The notes: generated by a model from the letters alone, not told the origin. 64,000 nt of DNA from Malania oleifera (GCF_029873635.1 NC_080419.1:61871040-61935039), one strand, 5' to 3'. Numbered from the stretch's first letter, positions 11,480 to 23,729 are shown. Numbers and translations are program-made.

Positions 11480-12409
11480 TGGTGCTTAGAAGTTTCTCGC
11501 GGTATGCCTAGGTTGGTGGCACTGATAGCATACAACCTTTCTCGCTCGGCACTCTCCTGGGTGCCTCCTCAAACATCTGGGACAAAGAGGGGGCATCTGT
11601 CTGCCCTGTACTGCTCAATCTCCTCCTCCCTGTCGTCGTTCCCCCCTAGTATCATGTCTCCTCCACGGCCCTCGACTGGGCCCCGCTTGAAAGTCAGAAG
11701 GCGCGAGCCTCTTCCTCTAGCTCTGGACTGCTGCGCCTCTCTATATGCTGCTCTCAATCACTGCAGCTCTTTCCACTATCTCCGAGAAGGTCAGAGCTTG
11801 GAAGCCTACCACTTGCTCATACAAATTCTGCCTCAAGCCCTCCTTAAACTTCCTCACCTTCCTCTCCTGATTTGGCACCATATACAGGGCGAACCGGGAC
11901 AGCTCAACAAACCTCGCTGCGTACTGTTGCACTATCATAGACCCCTGTGTCAGATACAAAAACTCTAATGCCTTTGCGCTCTTGACTGTAGCGGGAAAAT
12001 ATCGCTCAAAGAAAATCTTCCTAAAGCGACTCCATGTCATCACTATAGTATCCGACCTCTGCTCCTCCAGTACTCTCACTGACCTCCACCAGTGCTTTGC
12101 CTCTCCAGTCAATTTAAATGTGGCAAATAACATCCTCTGCTCATCTGTACATGAGAGGACTGCCAGTATGTCCTCTATGTCCTAAACCCAACTCTCTACT
12201 ACTAGTGGGTCCGCTCCTCCAACAAAAGATAGGGGTCGCATACGCGTGAACTACTCGATCGTGCAGCTCCTCTCCTCCAAGCTCCTGGCCATCTAAGCCA
12301 TCACCTGCTGAGTGACGCTACCCAATACCGCGTCAGAGTCTGCACCACCCATACTGGAAGGTCCTGCTCCATCACCTCCTGCATTCGTGTTACTGTTCCC
12401 TGGATCCAT
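11480..12409 (-). pseudogene. gag of the Tekay-type element
   Basis: The start codon is placed at 12409, where MDPGNSNTNAGGDG begins, 360 bases after the primer-binding site. Three in-frame TAG codons follow at 12293-12295, 12251-12253 and 12182-12184. The retrotransposon gag domain is in the frame 12133-11741 (LTGEAKHWWRSV, FFERYFP, ARFVELSRFA), ending in another TAG at 11741-11743. Beyond a frameshift a zinc-knuckle-like CYQCHQPRHTARNF is seen near 11505-11550, with the last cysteine replaced. Confidence 0.85.
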
Positions 12410-12768
12410 CCTGCAAAGGAAACAGCAAATCTCAGCTTACAATCACTATCACGCAACCCATACACTACAATAACTCATAAATTATTCCTCCATCCACATC
12501 CTAAATCCCCATTTAAGATTCAGTCCTACCACTCAGAAACAAGACCCAGCAGTAGTATCCATGATTTTCCTGAGATTGTCACCCCAGGAAAAAAACAGAA
12601 ACAACCCTGGTACACCTGGCTCTCAGTCGCAAGATAGAATCCTAAATTCTCACCCCATCCTCTAGCAATTCACTAACCCCCATTTCAATTTACCCATCAC
12701 TTATTTTCCCCAAAATCCACTCCTATACTTTGGTATTGTATTCCGCTGTTTACAGAACCTAGCAACTT

Positions 12769-12781
12769 GGCTCTAATACCA
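12769..12781 (-). other. Primer-binding site (tRNA-Met type)
   Basis: On the minus strand TGGTATTAGAGCC lies 3 bases after the 5' LTR end. It differs by one base from TGGTATCAGAGCC, the usual complement of initiator tRNA-Met in plant LTR elements. Confidence 0.85.
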
Positions 12782-12784
12782 AAT

Positions 12785-15435
12785 TGTGACGCCCTGATTT
12801 TCGTATAAATTTTTTCTTCAATAATAAATAAATAATCTCACGTTATCCATAACATTCACAAATCGGCCACGTCAACAATCCTACTCTCATTCGTACGATC
12901 CAACCCGCATTAGGTACCGGGTAAAAAATTATTTTATTATACAACTTAACAGCGAAAGACAGTATATACATATAAGTCAGAATACAATACCCAAAGTATC
13001 AATACACACATACACACAATACTATCTCATACCCAAAAACAATACAACCCTAGTCCAAACTCGCCCTGCATATTAGGGTTCTAGCTCCCTACTATCACGG
13101 AGCTCTATCACCTGGTCTATCCCTATTCCCTGAAAAATTTAGATAATTTGGGTGAGACACATATTAGTAAGAAGGAATAAATTATTTATAGTGTGTGGCT
13201 ATATGAGTACAATTATAATACAGTTTACTTTTCAAATCATCATTTCATTTGAGAAAATACACTAATATACACATTCTTATAATCATATAGATATATAACA
13301 CAAGCTTTTATAAGCTTTAAAAATCATTCCTCAAATTCAATCATTGTAACACATTTTAACCTGCGAAGTTCCTGAGAATAGAGAAGATTACCCGTCCATA
13401 CAGGTAGCTTCCCTTTGCCCTAACACGTTATGCAGCCGGGTATGGCCACATCTGATACTTATCAGGGCACTCACCTTACTCAGTAAGCCCTCAGGCAGAG
13501 TTTCACTTTACCTCAATTATATATGTCATTAACTCACACAGTTCATTTCTCATATTTAACATTCTTTATTTTTCAATTTCCATTCTTTCTTTCATTTCTC
13601 ATTTTAGCCAATGTTATCATTCTTTTACTTTTGGTTTCCATTTTGCTTTCCGGCTCATGAGTATCCTCGATATCAAATACCAACATCGCGTCTGTAACTC
13701 ATGGCCACCCTGAGGATCTTTTTATACACGCCATGCTTCCCCCCATGGTCAAGATTGTGCGGCCTGAAGGCTGGATCTAACCACGGTTGGCTGACCCGGT
13801 TAGATCAAATATCATATCACATATCGTGTCTGTAGTACGACTGGCCGGCTTATAACCCTGATCCGGACTCAGGGGGTCCAACAACGCTACAAAATGGTTT
13901 AGTCGACTGTCACGCCACATGCTCCAAGAGTCCATGTGGTTGCACTAACACCACTAGCAACAGTACCGTACTCAATATCATAACCATCCAATAGGGTTTA
14001 CCACCACATACCCACAATCATTATGCGGTATTGGCATTTTATCATTCATGTTTCACGTATTTCCACATTTCTCATTTTCATATTGCAGAATTAACATTAC
14101 AATATTTTCATTTCACATATTCACATTTCAATATCAGTATTCTCAACACATTTCATCATTTAAATGATATTTTCTCAGTTCATAATTCATCTCATCTCAT
14201 ACTATCATATACATATCTTATTTCACAATTACCCAATATTTCTCAAAACACATTTCCATATTTCACCTTTCTTCATTTTCTCAGAGAATACATTTCTTGC
14301 ACATTTCACTTTCATCATTTTCCCACATTTTAATTCTCATATTAAAACACATTTCAGTATCACATATTTCACAGGGTAAATCGTCTAACTCAGTTTAAAC
14401 ATTTCTCAATATAAATCATATGCCACACAAATTTCATCTAATATTTATATCATAATAATTTTCAGGTATAATAACATACGCCATTTTCACGTATTTCTCA
14501 ACCCATAATTTTCATAAAAAAAACTGTTATAATTTATTTCCCTTACCTGGCTTACTGAGAGTCTCGCTAGAATCCCAAATCCTATGCCCTTGGTGCCCGA
14601 AATTCAACTCCTACAATTTGCATTTTTCCCAGATTAATTAATCTATTTCTTCAAAATAATACTCATCTAGCCTTCCCTAGGTTCCATATATCTCAAATTA
14701 ATATTTAAACTTTTATTTAACATCCCTACTTAATTTTTTGAATTTTTCCTGCGGGTCCCAAAATTACACCCACGGTGCTCACCCGGGCCCTAAATTCCAG
14801 AAATCTTACTTCAGTCCCAGATGCTCAATATTTTAACATTTCTAAATTAATGCTAATTAATTAAAAATAAGCCCCTTAATAACCCCCGTATCCCAAATTT
14901 GGGATTTTGGCCCGACGCCCCCACGAGAATTCCGTCCCACTAGACTTGTAGAGAATCATCCCTAAATTCTCGTAGTGGTGTCCGTTCGTCAATTGGACTT
15001 ATAATTTACAAGAAATTAAACCAAAAGAGGAAATTGGCTTACCCTAGGGGATACGCCTACGCCGCTCTTACCATCGACCCGCTCCAGTAGAAATGACGGC
15101 AGCGGAGAATGGAGTCCAGCGATATCCTCGGATTTTCGATCGGGGGAAAATCCATCATGAAATCAAGGAGAGAGGGAGAGAGAATGAAAGGAGAGAGAGA
15201 GAGAGAGAGAGCGTTCAGAGAACCTGAAGGGTGTGGGGGTGGCCTGTGCAGGGGAAGAAGAAGCATTTTGAAAAAAAATTTCATCCTAAAGCTTCTTTGA
15301 AGCTTCAGGATGTTAATAGTATTATTTATAATAATAATAATAATAATATTTAATTAATAATAATAGTAATATATTTTATAAATAAAAAAAAATTTAATTA
15401 TTTTTTTAAAATCCGATTAATTAATTAATTAATTG

Positions 15436-15489
<54 letters not shown>

Positions 15490-15538
15490 TTGGGAATCAT
15501 TCCCCTAATCTTCTATATCCCTTTTTGGGGTTATTGCA
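12785..15538 (-). repeat. 5' LTR of the Tekay-type element
   Basis: Same termini as the 3' LTR (TGTGACGCCC.. at the left, ..GGTTATTGCA at the right on the plus strand). It differs from the 3' LTR by scattered substitutions and by the length of the AAT/ATT microsatellites, and it has a (GA)n tract at about 15192-15211. Confidence 0.92.
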
Positions 15539-15543
15539 TCCTA

Positions 15544-17846
15544 GCTTGTACTTGAGCAAATAATCAAATTCCTCTACGAAGCCTTGCCATATCATTTGTT
15601 TTAGGGAGAGATTCTTTTGAGCGAGGAAGTAGCTAGTACCTTTGTTGTTAGTCTATAATATAAATTTCACCCCTAATATGTAATGTCTCCATTTGCAATG
15701 GCAATACACCACTAAGTCATTTCATTTTCTTGGATAGTATGTTTTCTTTCAATATCATTGGTGTGCACCTTGTAAGGTTCGGTGTGATGGAGGAGAGTTG
15801 GCCTTTCTAAATGCTTCAAAGGCCCCACCATGTTGGTTGTCCCATTCCCATCTCTAATTCTTAAGTAGGCCCATCAATGGTGCCACCAATGCTACACATC
15901 CTTTGATGAACCACTAATCGCAATTCAACAGGCCAAGGAAAGATCTTAACTAAATTATGTTCCTCAATGGTTCCCATTCTTGGGTAGCTTGTACATTGGC
16001 CTTATTTATACGAAGCTTGCTGCCCCCTACAATATTGCCCTATAATGTCTCCTTATCACAGGTAAAGGCTCTCTTTTCCTTTTTCACATAGAGTTGACTC
16101 TTTTAGCACTCAGAAGACTTGTTGTAGATGTTTTACATTTTCTCCAAGGGTCTTGCTATAGACTATAATGTCATTTGAATACACCAGATATCCAAGATGG
16201 CTCATAATATCCTATTCAAAATGACACAAAATGTAGTAGGAATGTTGTAAGGCCAAAAGACATGACTAAGAATTCATAAGCACCAAACCATCTTTCACAT
16301 GTATGATTAACCAAGGTTCATCCCTTTTGAAATCCTTACTTGGTAGTATCTTGAATGCAAGTCCAACTTGGTGAACCACAGTGCATCTCCAAGTTGCTTG
16401 AACAAATATGCAATTAAAGAAATAAGATAATTTTTTTTTCACATGATCTTGTTAAGTGCTTTATGGTCAATGCATAAGTGACCCATTACTCTTCCTTTGA
16501 AAGATAATAGTTGTTTTATAGGCTTTTGGTGGTTGGATGTAGCCCCATCTAGTAGCTCTTTGAGTTGCATCTAGAGTTCCTCCAAATCAGAAAGAAACAT
16601 TTGATAATTATATCTTACATCAAGTTTGAATTTGACGATCAACCTCCTTTTTTGGTGATAGTTTCTTCAGTAGCTCCATATGCATAACATGTTTGCACTC
16701 TCCAAGGATATGTTGGATCTCCATAGATAGGATCTTTTTACCCTTTTAGAGAGTTGCATGGTGAAAAAAGGGCTTGCTTTAATGTGATGCAGAACCCCAA
16801 GAATGAATGTATGGAGACCCCAAATCAGGTTTATCAAAACCCCAAGCCCAAAATAAGATTTGACATGGTAGTGGATCCTTGACCTATTGCTTGACGTGAA
16901 GCACAAACCAAGCATATCAAATTAATGGATGAATGCCACAAAGGTATCACCGTTGATGAGTTCGGTGAAAGTTCAATGAAGAACTTGAAGAGAAACAAAC
17001 CTCACTTAGAATTGTATACAGCCAAAATATTATCCTCAATACAACAGAGAGTTGGCTACTTATAGAAAATAAAAGAAACCCACGACATCAGCCCAGCTAA
17101 TAAAAATAGGCTATGACATCAATCTAGCCAATAAAATAGCCCCACGTAACCTTAAGCACGCCATGTCATTTAATGAAACATGTGCAAGTCACATGCCATG
17201 CTTAATTGATACAATTGGCCCACTATTTAGCCCATACTTTAATTAAAACAAGAAAAATTTCCCAAAATAGCCCCTATTGGCATAAGGTTCCAGTTTCACA
17301 CGTCTTTAGACAATTTACCATCTTAGGCTCTCCAAGAAAGTTCTTTTCTTTAGTGTCCATGACCCTCATTGACTCTTGCTCAAGCAACTTCTCAATTAGC
17401 CCTTGCGTATTCTCCTTAACCTTCTTGGCTTTAACTCTTGTGATGGGTCCGCTTGGCATGTGCAAATCATCCTATGCAATCGAAACTTGTTGGTTCATAT
17501 CATAATGGATGCTTATTGGGTGAAGGATACTATGCTGGTACTTCCCTCCTTCACATGGAAAAAGGAAGTGGAAAGGATGGAACACCATCCAAGAACTCAA
17601 TCCCAAGAATTATATGATAGTCGTTCATGGGTACCATAGATAGATCCACTTTGCCACCATTCATTGAGGCATGACTTTATCCTATGCGCTTCACCATAGA
17701 TGGGTTTGGTATCAAAGTTCATGACCTTAGGCCAACCTTACTACTTTGTGTATTTGATCGCAAGCCTTTTGACTTCCTCTACCTCAATAGAATTATTGAT
17801 AGCACATGAATATACCAAAGCATGAGTCTCCAATCTATTCACCATG
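15544..17846 (-). pseudogene. Decayed gypsy RNase H, RT and protease (right part of the old element)
   Basis: The minus strand shows broken but readable gypsy blocks. RNase H is at about 15544-15960 (RWEWDNQHGGAFEAF; HYILGVKFIL; WQGFVEEFDYLLKYK). RT has CIDHKALNK-like sequence near 16450-16480 and a DIIVYS-type catalytic block near 16150-16180. A protease-type block, VPMNDYHIILGIEFL, lies near 17575-17635. Order and strand fit one element with the integrase remnant at 3546-4931. No open frame covers a domain. The Athila-like element is inserted at its right end. Confidence 0.75.
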
Positions 17847-17851
17847 GTTTT
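17847..17851. repeat. Target-site duplication GTTTT, left copy
   Basis: GTTTT precedes the LTR start TGATTATGCG. The same five bases follow the 3' LTR end at 42378-42382, which pairs these two distant LTRs as one element. Confidence 0.75.
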
Positions 17852-18144
17852 TGATTATGCGTCAAAGTTGCGTAATTAGGCATTTAAATTCATGCATTAA
17901 AGATTATAATTTTAATTAAATGCCTAAGTATGTTCAATATTTTAGCATTGCGCCCAATTTGTAATATTTAATGTTATTTCAAATAATTTACAGATTTTTG
18001 TATTTTATTATTGCAGGAAAAATTCTAAAAATTAAATTGGAGATTAAAATGTACGTGGGTCGTGAGCATGAAGAGGTGTCGTGTACGTAAGGTGGAGTCC
18101 AAATCAAGAGTGTGAGCATCTGATATTTTCATGGACATTAAAAG
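17852..18144 (+). repeat. 5' LTR of the Athila-like element, first piece
   Basis: Begins TGATTATGCGTCAAAGTTGCG and aligns with the start of the 3' LTR at 40654. It is interrupted at 18145 by the SIRE-type element and continues at 28968. Confidence 0.88.
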
Positions 18145-19114
18145 TGAAATTAGGAATAGCTTCCCAAGAGGGGGGGGTGAATTGGATTCTTTTTGATTTT
18201 AATAATTTTTGAGCTTTTGCTTATGATACCAAGAAAAAAATAATTAATAACTAATAATCACACTTGAAAATACTGAAATTTAGATTCACAAGCCAATCAA
18301 TGAAATCAAAACAATTTAACCACTCAACCAAGAATATTAGTACTTTTGTCAATTTCTCTGTTATTATTTTCCACCTTCTTTGAGTAACCTCTTCGTATGC
18401 ACTTCTCTTGATCAGGATTTCCGCAGATTAACCAACGTACTCCCTTTTTGGGTTTCCGCAAACGGTTAATCAAAACGTACTTTCTAAATATCAAGAGTCT
18501 TTGTTTATGTCTAACTTTTGAACCTTGCAACCTGCACTTTAAATCATACAACAACAGCAAGTACAAAATATTGAAAGTAAAGAAGAGAGAAAAACACAAG
18601 GTTTTTATGAGGTTCGGCTTCAATATAGCCTACGTCCTCGCCCTTGGCAAAACACCAAAAGGTTCCACTATTAGCAGTTCCGTTACCGGGTGGAACAACG
18701 CCTGTTTACAATCACTCCTTGGCCAAGGCTAAAGCTCGCCTTCTCCAAACAATATACCCTTGTTTGGTCAAGGATCTAACAACCTGGAATCATCCAAAAT
18801 CTACAAAAGAGATATCAAAAAAACTGGTGTACAAGAGATGCTCACACAAAGAGCATATTAGTACAAATTGAAACTATGTACTTCAAAAGATAAATATCAA
18901 GAAAGAAATACACTTTTGAAGCTTTACAAGAATTTCACCAAATTCCTTTTCTCCAGATGAGAAATCAGTAATCTTTCTTCAGGAATTGATGAGCAAGAGT
19001 ATCAGAACAACTATACTTTCAGTTTGTAAGAGATAGAACAAGGTGAGACATTGAGAGCAAGAGAGCTCGAGAGATTTTCAATGCTTGGTATATTTTTGAT
19101 TTACAAGAACCATG

Positions 19115-19122
19115 TATTTATA
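19115..19122 (-). promoter_or_regulatory. TATA box in the 3' LTR
   Basis: TATAAATA on the minus strand, about 110 bases downstream of the palindrome array at 19233-19522. The same box is at 28120-28127 in the 5' LTR. Confidence 0.65.
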
Positions 19123-19232
19123 GGCTTCCAAGCAAGTTTCCCTAAAGATTTTCCCAAGTTGTTAGAAAATTTGGGGTTCAAACGGCTATAATTTAAAAAA
19201 TGAGATTTTTAAAAATTTACCCGTTTAACAGT

Positions 19233-19522
19233 GTTCAGATGTCTGAGGATTCGAGGTCAAACATCTGAAGTTCCTAAAACTATTTAAAAATTGAACTAGA
19301 TACAGGGTCAGATGTCTGAAGAGAGGGTTCAAACGTCTGAGGTGCCAGGTTCAGATGTCTAAAGTTGCGAGTTCAGACATCTGAACTACTACTGCCTGTT
19401 TCTATTTTAATCCATAAAATCTTCAGACGTCTGAAGTAATTCTTTAGAAGTCTGAACATGAAGTTTAGTCATCTGAAATTGCTACTTTAGACATCTGAAC
19501 TGAAAAGTTCAGTCATCTGATC
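19233..19522. repeat. Array of TTCAGACGTCTGAA-like palindromes, 3' LTR
   Basis: About eleven copies of a 14-bp palindrome spaced irregularly over 290 bases. Most copies differ at the central CG (GACGTC, GATGTC or GACATC). The array lies upstream of the LTR TATA box in the element's direction, where enhancers are expected. ACGT cores are bZIP-type targets in general, but binding here is inference. Confidence 0.8.
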
Positions 19523-19971
19523 TGCCAAGAACCTGTTTTAGAAAATATTTATCTTTAAAAACTGATTTGCTCTCTTATGATTTTTACAAGACTTGTTTTA
19601 ATATTCTTAAATAGGTCTTTAAGCCCTCATAATCTCTTGGAAGAGCTTCAAAACATATTTCAAACGATATTTTAGCTTTTGAAATACTTACAATATATTT
19701 CCTAAAACTTTGTATGCCAAGCTTGATATCCTCCTCAATATGGCTTTTGAAATTCTTTACTTGAGCTGCAAATGTCTTAGTTGACCCACACTTGATTCAT
19801 ACTTGATCCTTACTTGGACCATACTTGAGCTTTACTTGAACCATACTTGAGCTTTAATTGAACCATACTTAATCCATATTTCCTGAAACATAAGAACTCA
19901 ACCTTTCCAAGTTAAATAGTCCTTTGTTTGTTATCACCAAAACCAATTGAAAAACCTTGTTAGGCCAACAA

Positions 19972-19985
19972 TCTCCCCCTTTTTG
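19972..19985 (-). other. Polypurine tract of the SIRE-type element
   Basis: On the minus strand CAAAAAGGGGGAGA lies one base before the 3' LTR start TGTTGGCC. Confidence 0.8.
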
Positions 19986-20531
19986 ATGATGACAAACAAG
20001 GAGTAAAGATAAAGATTTTATGAAAAATGAAGTACTCCCCCTTACTATAAGCCATATAAAGTTTCATCATATATCCATGTTAATTTAAGTTCACGTGTCA
20101 TATATCCAACCATTCATTTAATAGCCATGTTAGTTCATATAGAAAAGGTTCATTTGTTCACATGTGGTTCATTCATCAAGTTCTCATGTTGTAGTTCATC
20201 AAGTTCTCATGTAGTTCATTCATCAAATTCTCATGTTGTAGTCCATCAAGTTCTTTTACTTTATCTTTACTAAGCACTCTCTCCCCCTTTGTCATTAGTC
20301 AAAAAGAGTAACAAGATTATGAAAAATCATCAAAAATTCATTCTTATAATCAAAAGGTAGTTAGTACAAGAGGCAGTACATAGAAGTTTCATGTGTTTCC
20401 ATACAAAAACAAAAATGTAACACAAAAATCTGCATTGTATCATGATTACATACATTTGAGATACATGAGTCTTGATACTTTATGACAAAAAAAATTTTAT
20501 AGTGACCTAAGATAGGTAGTTTCTAACTATC

Positions 20532-21879
20532 CTAATCTTCTTCTTCAGATCCATCTCCTTGTTCTTCTTCTTCTCCTTCTTCTTCTTCTTCTTCTTCTCC
20601 TTCTGCTTCTTCTTCTTCTTCTCCTTCTTCTTCTTCAGTATTCCCTTCATCACCTTCTTCTTCTTCTTCTTCAGAATCTCCTTCTTTTTCTGCAGAGTCA
20701 TCATCATCATCATCTCCACTTGGAGGAGTAGAGCTAAAGTCCATGGGATCACTTCCCTTAGAAGATTTCGCATGATATTGTTCTATATGAGTGACTCGTT
20801 TGTCAAGTGATGTGACTTTTTCTTTAATGTTCTGAAGTCCAGTGCGTACTTCAGATGAACAGTTGGAGAAATCCTTTTGAAAGAATAAGAACCATGAAGG
20901 AGTGTCTTGAGATGAACCAAGGTCCTGTGTCGAAGAAGATTGTGCGGCTGTTGATATTGGTGCAGAGGCTGAGATTAAGGCTGAAGCTGAGGCTACTGCA
21001 GAGGCAGGTGGTGCATATGTAGTCCTTCTTATTTTCATGTACCATCCTGAACTTCCCTTGTCATACCCCATCTGCTTGAGAGAAGTCTCATTAAAAAGAT
21101 CATATCGAGTTCTTTTTATGAAAAATTCATAGATATTGGTAACATTAAGATGAGTAAAGAGAAGAGTAAGAATTCCTCCATAAGGAAGAATAACTCGAGT
21201 AGATTCTAGTTTGGCCCACATCCACCTAAGGATTAAACTAGCTAAGTCTAGTTTCTTTCCTTTAAGCAGACACCAAAGAACAAAGCATTCAATATAAGAA
21301 AGATGATCAAAAGAGCCTTGTTTTGGTATGATATTGTTTGAAACAAGTTTATGGAGAATCTGACCTTTTAAGTTCAGTTGTTTGTATAGCGAAGGATGTG
21401 CAAAATAGATTGGTTCATTTTCCATGATCAGTGGGAGAAAAGCTTCAAGAGTGAATCCTTGTTCTAGGATCCAAGATTGAGCAAACATAGGACAGTTAAA
21501 ATCTCCTGGAGTAATTTTGAAAACGGGAGACAATATTTCAGAATTCAACAGAATTTTCTTTCCTTTGACTTCCGAAGAAAAAAATCCCATTTTCATATGT
21601 CATATTTATATAGAAAATTTTGACAAGATGCGGAAAACAACCTTTGGGTTGTTGAGTGATAAAATCAAGCCAACCGATGTCGTGAAATTATGAAAGGATA
21701 TCTGGAAACTCAGTTGTGAAGAATGATACATCCAAGATTTTACCTAAGATTGGTTCTACAGAACTTAGTGAATTTCAATAACGGATTCGAGCTCAAGGAG
21801 CAACCAACCATTTGTCAATATTTTGAGCATCCTTCCCCGATGAAGAACCCTTATTTGCAGTCTACTTGATTCGAGGCAT
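20532..21879 (-). pseudogene. Extra 3' ORF of the SIRE-type element (envelope-like/aORF)
   Basis: A 354-residue open frame (21596-20532) lies between pol and the 3' LTR, where SIRE/Maximus elements carry an additional, often called envelope-like, ORF of unknown function. Its first 190 residues are folded-protein-like (FNCPMFAQSWILEQG, ILRWMWAKLE). A Ser/Ala-rich linker follows, then a tail of about 90 residues dominated by Glu and Asp. Upstream, from an ATG at 21879 (MPRIK), a related frame with FHDIGWLDFITQQPKG and PHLVKIFYINMTYENG can be read. It is broken by stops and joined to the long frame by a one-base shift in a T run near 21580-21586. I see no clear membrane segment in the long frame. 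A palindrome array lies just upstream at 22002-22220. Confidence 0.75.
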
Positions 21880-22001
21880 GAAGATATAAAATTTTGGATG
21901 CCCTAGATTTCATGGGGAAAATTTTCATAGGATAGAGGCTTCGGATTGAAGTGAGAATAAGAGAAGATGAAAAGTTAGGTGTTTGGATGAATGAAGCAAA
22001 C

Positions 22002-22220
22002 AACTTCAGAAGTCTGTAGTTAGGGTTTAGTGCGCTAATAGTATTTAAACCCTGCGACTTTAGATATCTAAAGATTATCTTCAGATGTCCGAAGATTTTA
22101 AAGCCTGGAATTTGAAAAGTCAATAGGCGCTTAGACATCTAAAGTCCTAGGTTCAGTCATCTGAACTTGTCTGCTACAGTGCTCAGACGTCTAGGGTGTG
22201 AGGTTCAAACGTCTGAAGTG
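22002..22220. repeat. Palindrome array between pol and the extra ORF
   Basis: About seven copies of the same TTCAGACGTCTGAA-like palindrome found in the LTRs, for example around 22077-22092, 22150-22170 and 22180-22220. They precede the extra ORF in the element's direction. Confidence 0.75.
22042..22050 (-). promoter_or_regulatory. TATA-like box upstream of the extra ORF
   Basis: GTTTAAATA on the minus strand lies after most of the palindrome array and about 165 bases before the ATG at 21879. A promoter here is inference from the same arrangement in the LTRs. Confidence 0.35.
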
Positions 22221-22244
22221 CATAAAAATTTTGAAATTTCACTT

Positions 22245-23729
22245 CTAATATACTTCTCTGCTATGGATTAGCCCAAGTTCTCTCTTGATATGTATAAATC
22301 TTTCTTCACTTAGAGGTTTTGTAAATATATCAGCCCATTGATCACTTGTATTTATAAATTCAAGAATTATATCCTCTTTTGGAACATGATCTCTCAAAAA
22401 ATGATGTCTTATGTTTATATGCTTAGTTCTTGAGTGTGAAATTGGATTTTTAGATATATTTATAACACTTGTGTTATCACACTTTATTGGTATTGTTTTA
22501 TACTCTAGATTGAAATTTATTAATTGTTGTTTCATATATAAGATTTGTGCACAACAACTTCCCGCTGCCACATATTCAGCTTCGGCGATTAATAAGGCTA
22601 TAGAATTTTGTTTCTTTGAGAACCATGATACTAAGGATTGTCCTAGAAAGTGACATGTGTCACTTGTACTTTTTCTATCAATCTTACATCCGGCGTAATC
22701 AACATCGGAATAACTTATCATATTAAAATCAGTGTCCTTTGGATACCATAAACCTAGATCAAGTGATCCTACCAAGTACCTAAGAACTCTCTTAACGACT
22801 GTTAAGTGGGATTCCTTGGGTGCTGATTGAAATCTAGCACACATACACACACTAAACATAATATCAGGCCTACTAGCAGTTAAATATAGTAAGCTACCAA
22901 TAATTCTTCTATAGTGTGTTATGTCTACTTGTTTTCCTTTTTCATCTCTATCAAGTATTGTGGATGTACTCATAGGAGTTCCCATGGGTTTACTTTGTTC
23001 CATATCAAACTTTTTTAGCATATCCTTGATGTACTTAGTTTGATTTATGAAAGTTCCATTTTTAGCTTGTTTTATTTGTAATCCTAGAAAATAATTTAGC
23101 TCCCCCATCATACTCATCTCAAATTCATTTTGCATACATGTGGCGAATTCTTTGCATAGATCTTCATTTGTAGCTCCAAATATAATATTGTCCACATATA
23201 TTTGAACTATTAGCACATCTTTGTTTTTGGATTTAATGAATAAAGTACTGTCAACCATTCCTCTTGTAAATTCATTTTTAAGTAAAATTTTACTTTATCT
23301 CTCATACCAAGCTCTTGGAGCTTGTTTCAAACCATAAAGAGCTTTTGTCAATTTGAATACATGGTTTGGATTTTTAGAATTTTCAAAACCTGGAGGTTGT
23401 TTGACATACACTTCTTCATTTATATATCCATTTAAGAATGCACTCTTTACATCCATTTGATATAACTTAAAATCCTTATGGGCTGCATAAGCTAAAAGCA
23501 TCCTAATTGCTTCCATCCTTGCCACAGGGGCAAAGGTTTCATCGTAATCAATTCCTTCTTCTTGATTATACCCTTGTGCTACTAGCCTAACTTTATTTCT
23601 TACAACAACTCCATTTTCATCCTTCTTATTTCTAAACGCCCATTTAGTTCCTATGATTGATTTATCTTTGGGTTTAGGTATAAGTTCCCATACTTGACTT
23701 CTTTCAAATTGATTTAGTTCCTCTTGCAT
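22245..23729 (-). pseudogene. RT and RNase H of the SIRE-type element
   Basis: One reading frame runs through both domains with a single TAA at 23292-23294. RT blocks: [64 protein letters not shown], then the catalytic block YVDNIIFG, where the usual second Asp of YVDD is Asn, so the enzyme would be dead even without the stop. RNase H blocks: YLTASRPDIMFSVCMC, AEAEYVAAGSCCAQ, KCDNTSVINISKNP, HINIRHHFLRDHV and DIFTKPLSEERF. The frame ends at 22245. Confidence 0.92.

Larger units (their letters stand above)
4937..15538 (-). mobile_element. Full-length Tekay-type chromovirus (Ty3/gypsy)
   Basis: Two LTRs of about 2.75 kb (4937-7704 and 12785-15538) flank an internal region of about 5.1 kb on the minus strand. 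Read in the element's direction the order is gag, protease, RT, RNase H, integrase and a chromodomain-like C-terminus, which is the gypsy order. The 5-bp TSD TCCTA is perfect. A tRNA-Met-type primer-binding site lies at 12769-12781 and a polypurine tract at 7705-7716. The LTRs differ at many sites and every coding domain has stops or shifts, so the copy is old and inactive. The chromodomain end and long LTRs favour the Tekay/Del clade, a placement from memory of the family. Confidence 0.92.
18145..19970 (-). repeat. 3' LTR of the SIRE-type element
   Basis: Plus-strand termini TGAAATTAGG and GGCCAACA, that is TGTTGGCC...CCTAATTTCA in the element's direction. It aligns throughout with 27154-28967. 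Confidence 0.92.

Noticed and set aside
20507..20810. Frames of Lys-rich and Phe-rich protein at the acidic tail
   Set aside because: Shadows of the GAA/GAG-rich coding sequence of the extra ORF in other frames.
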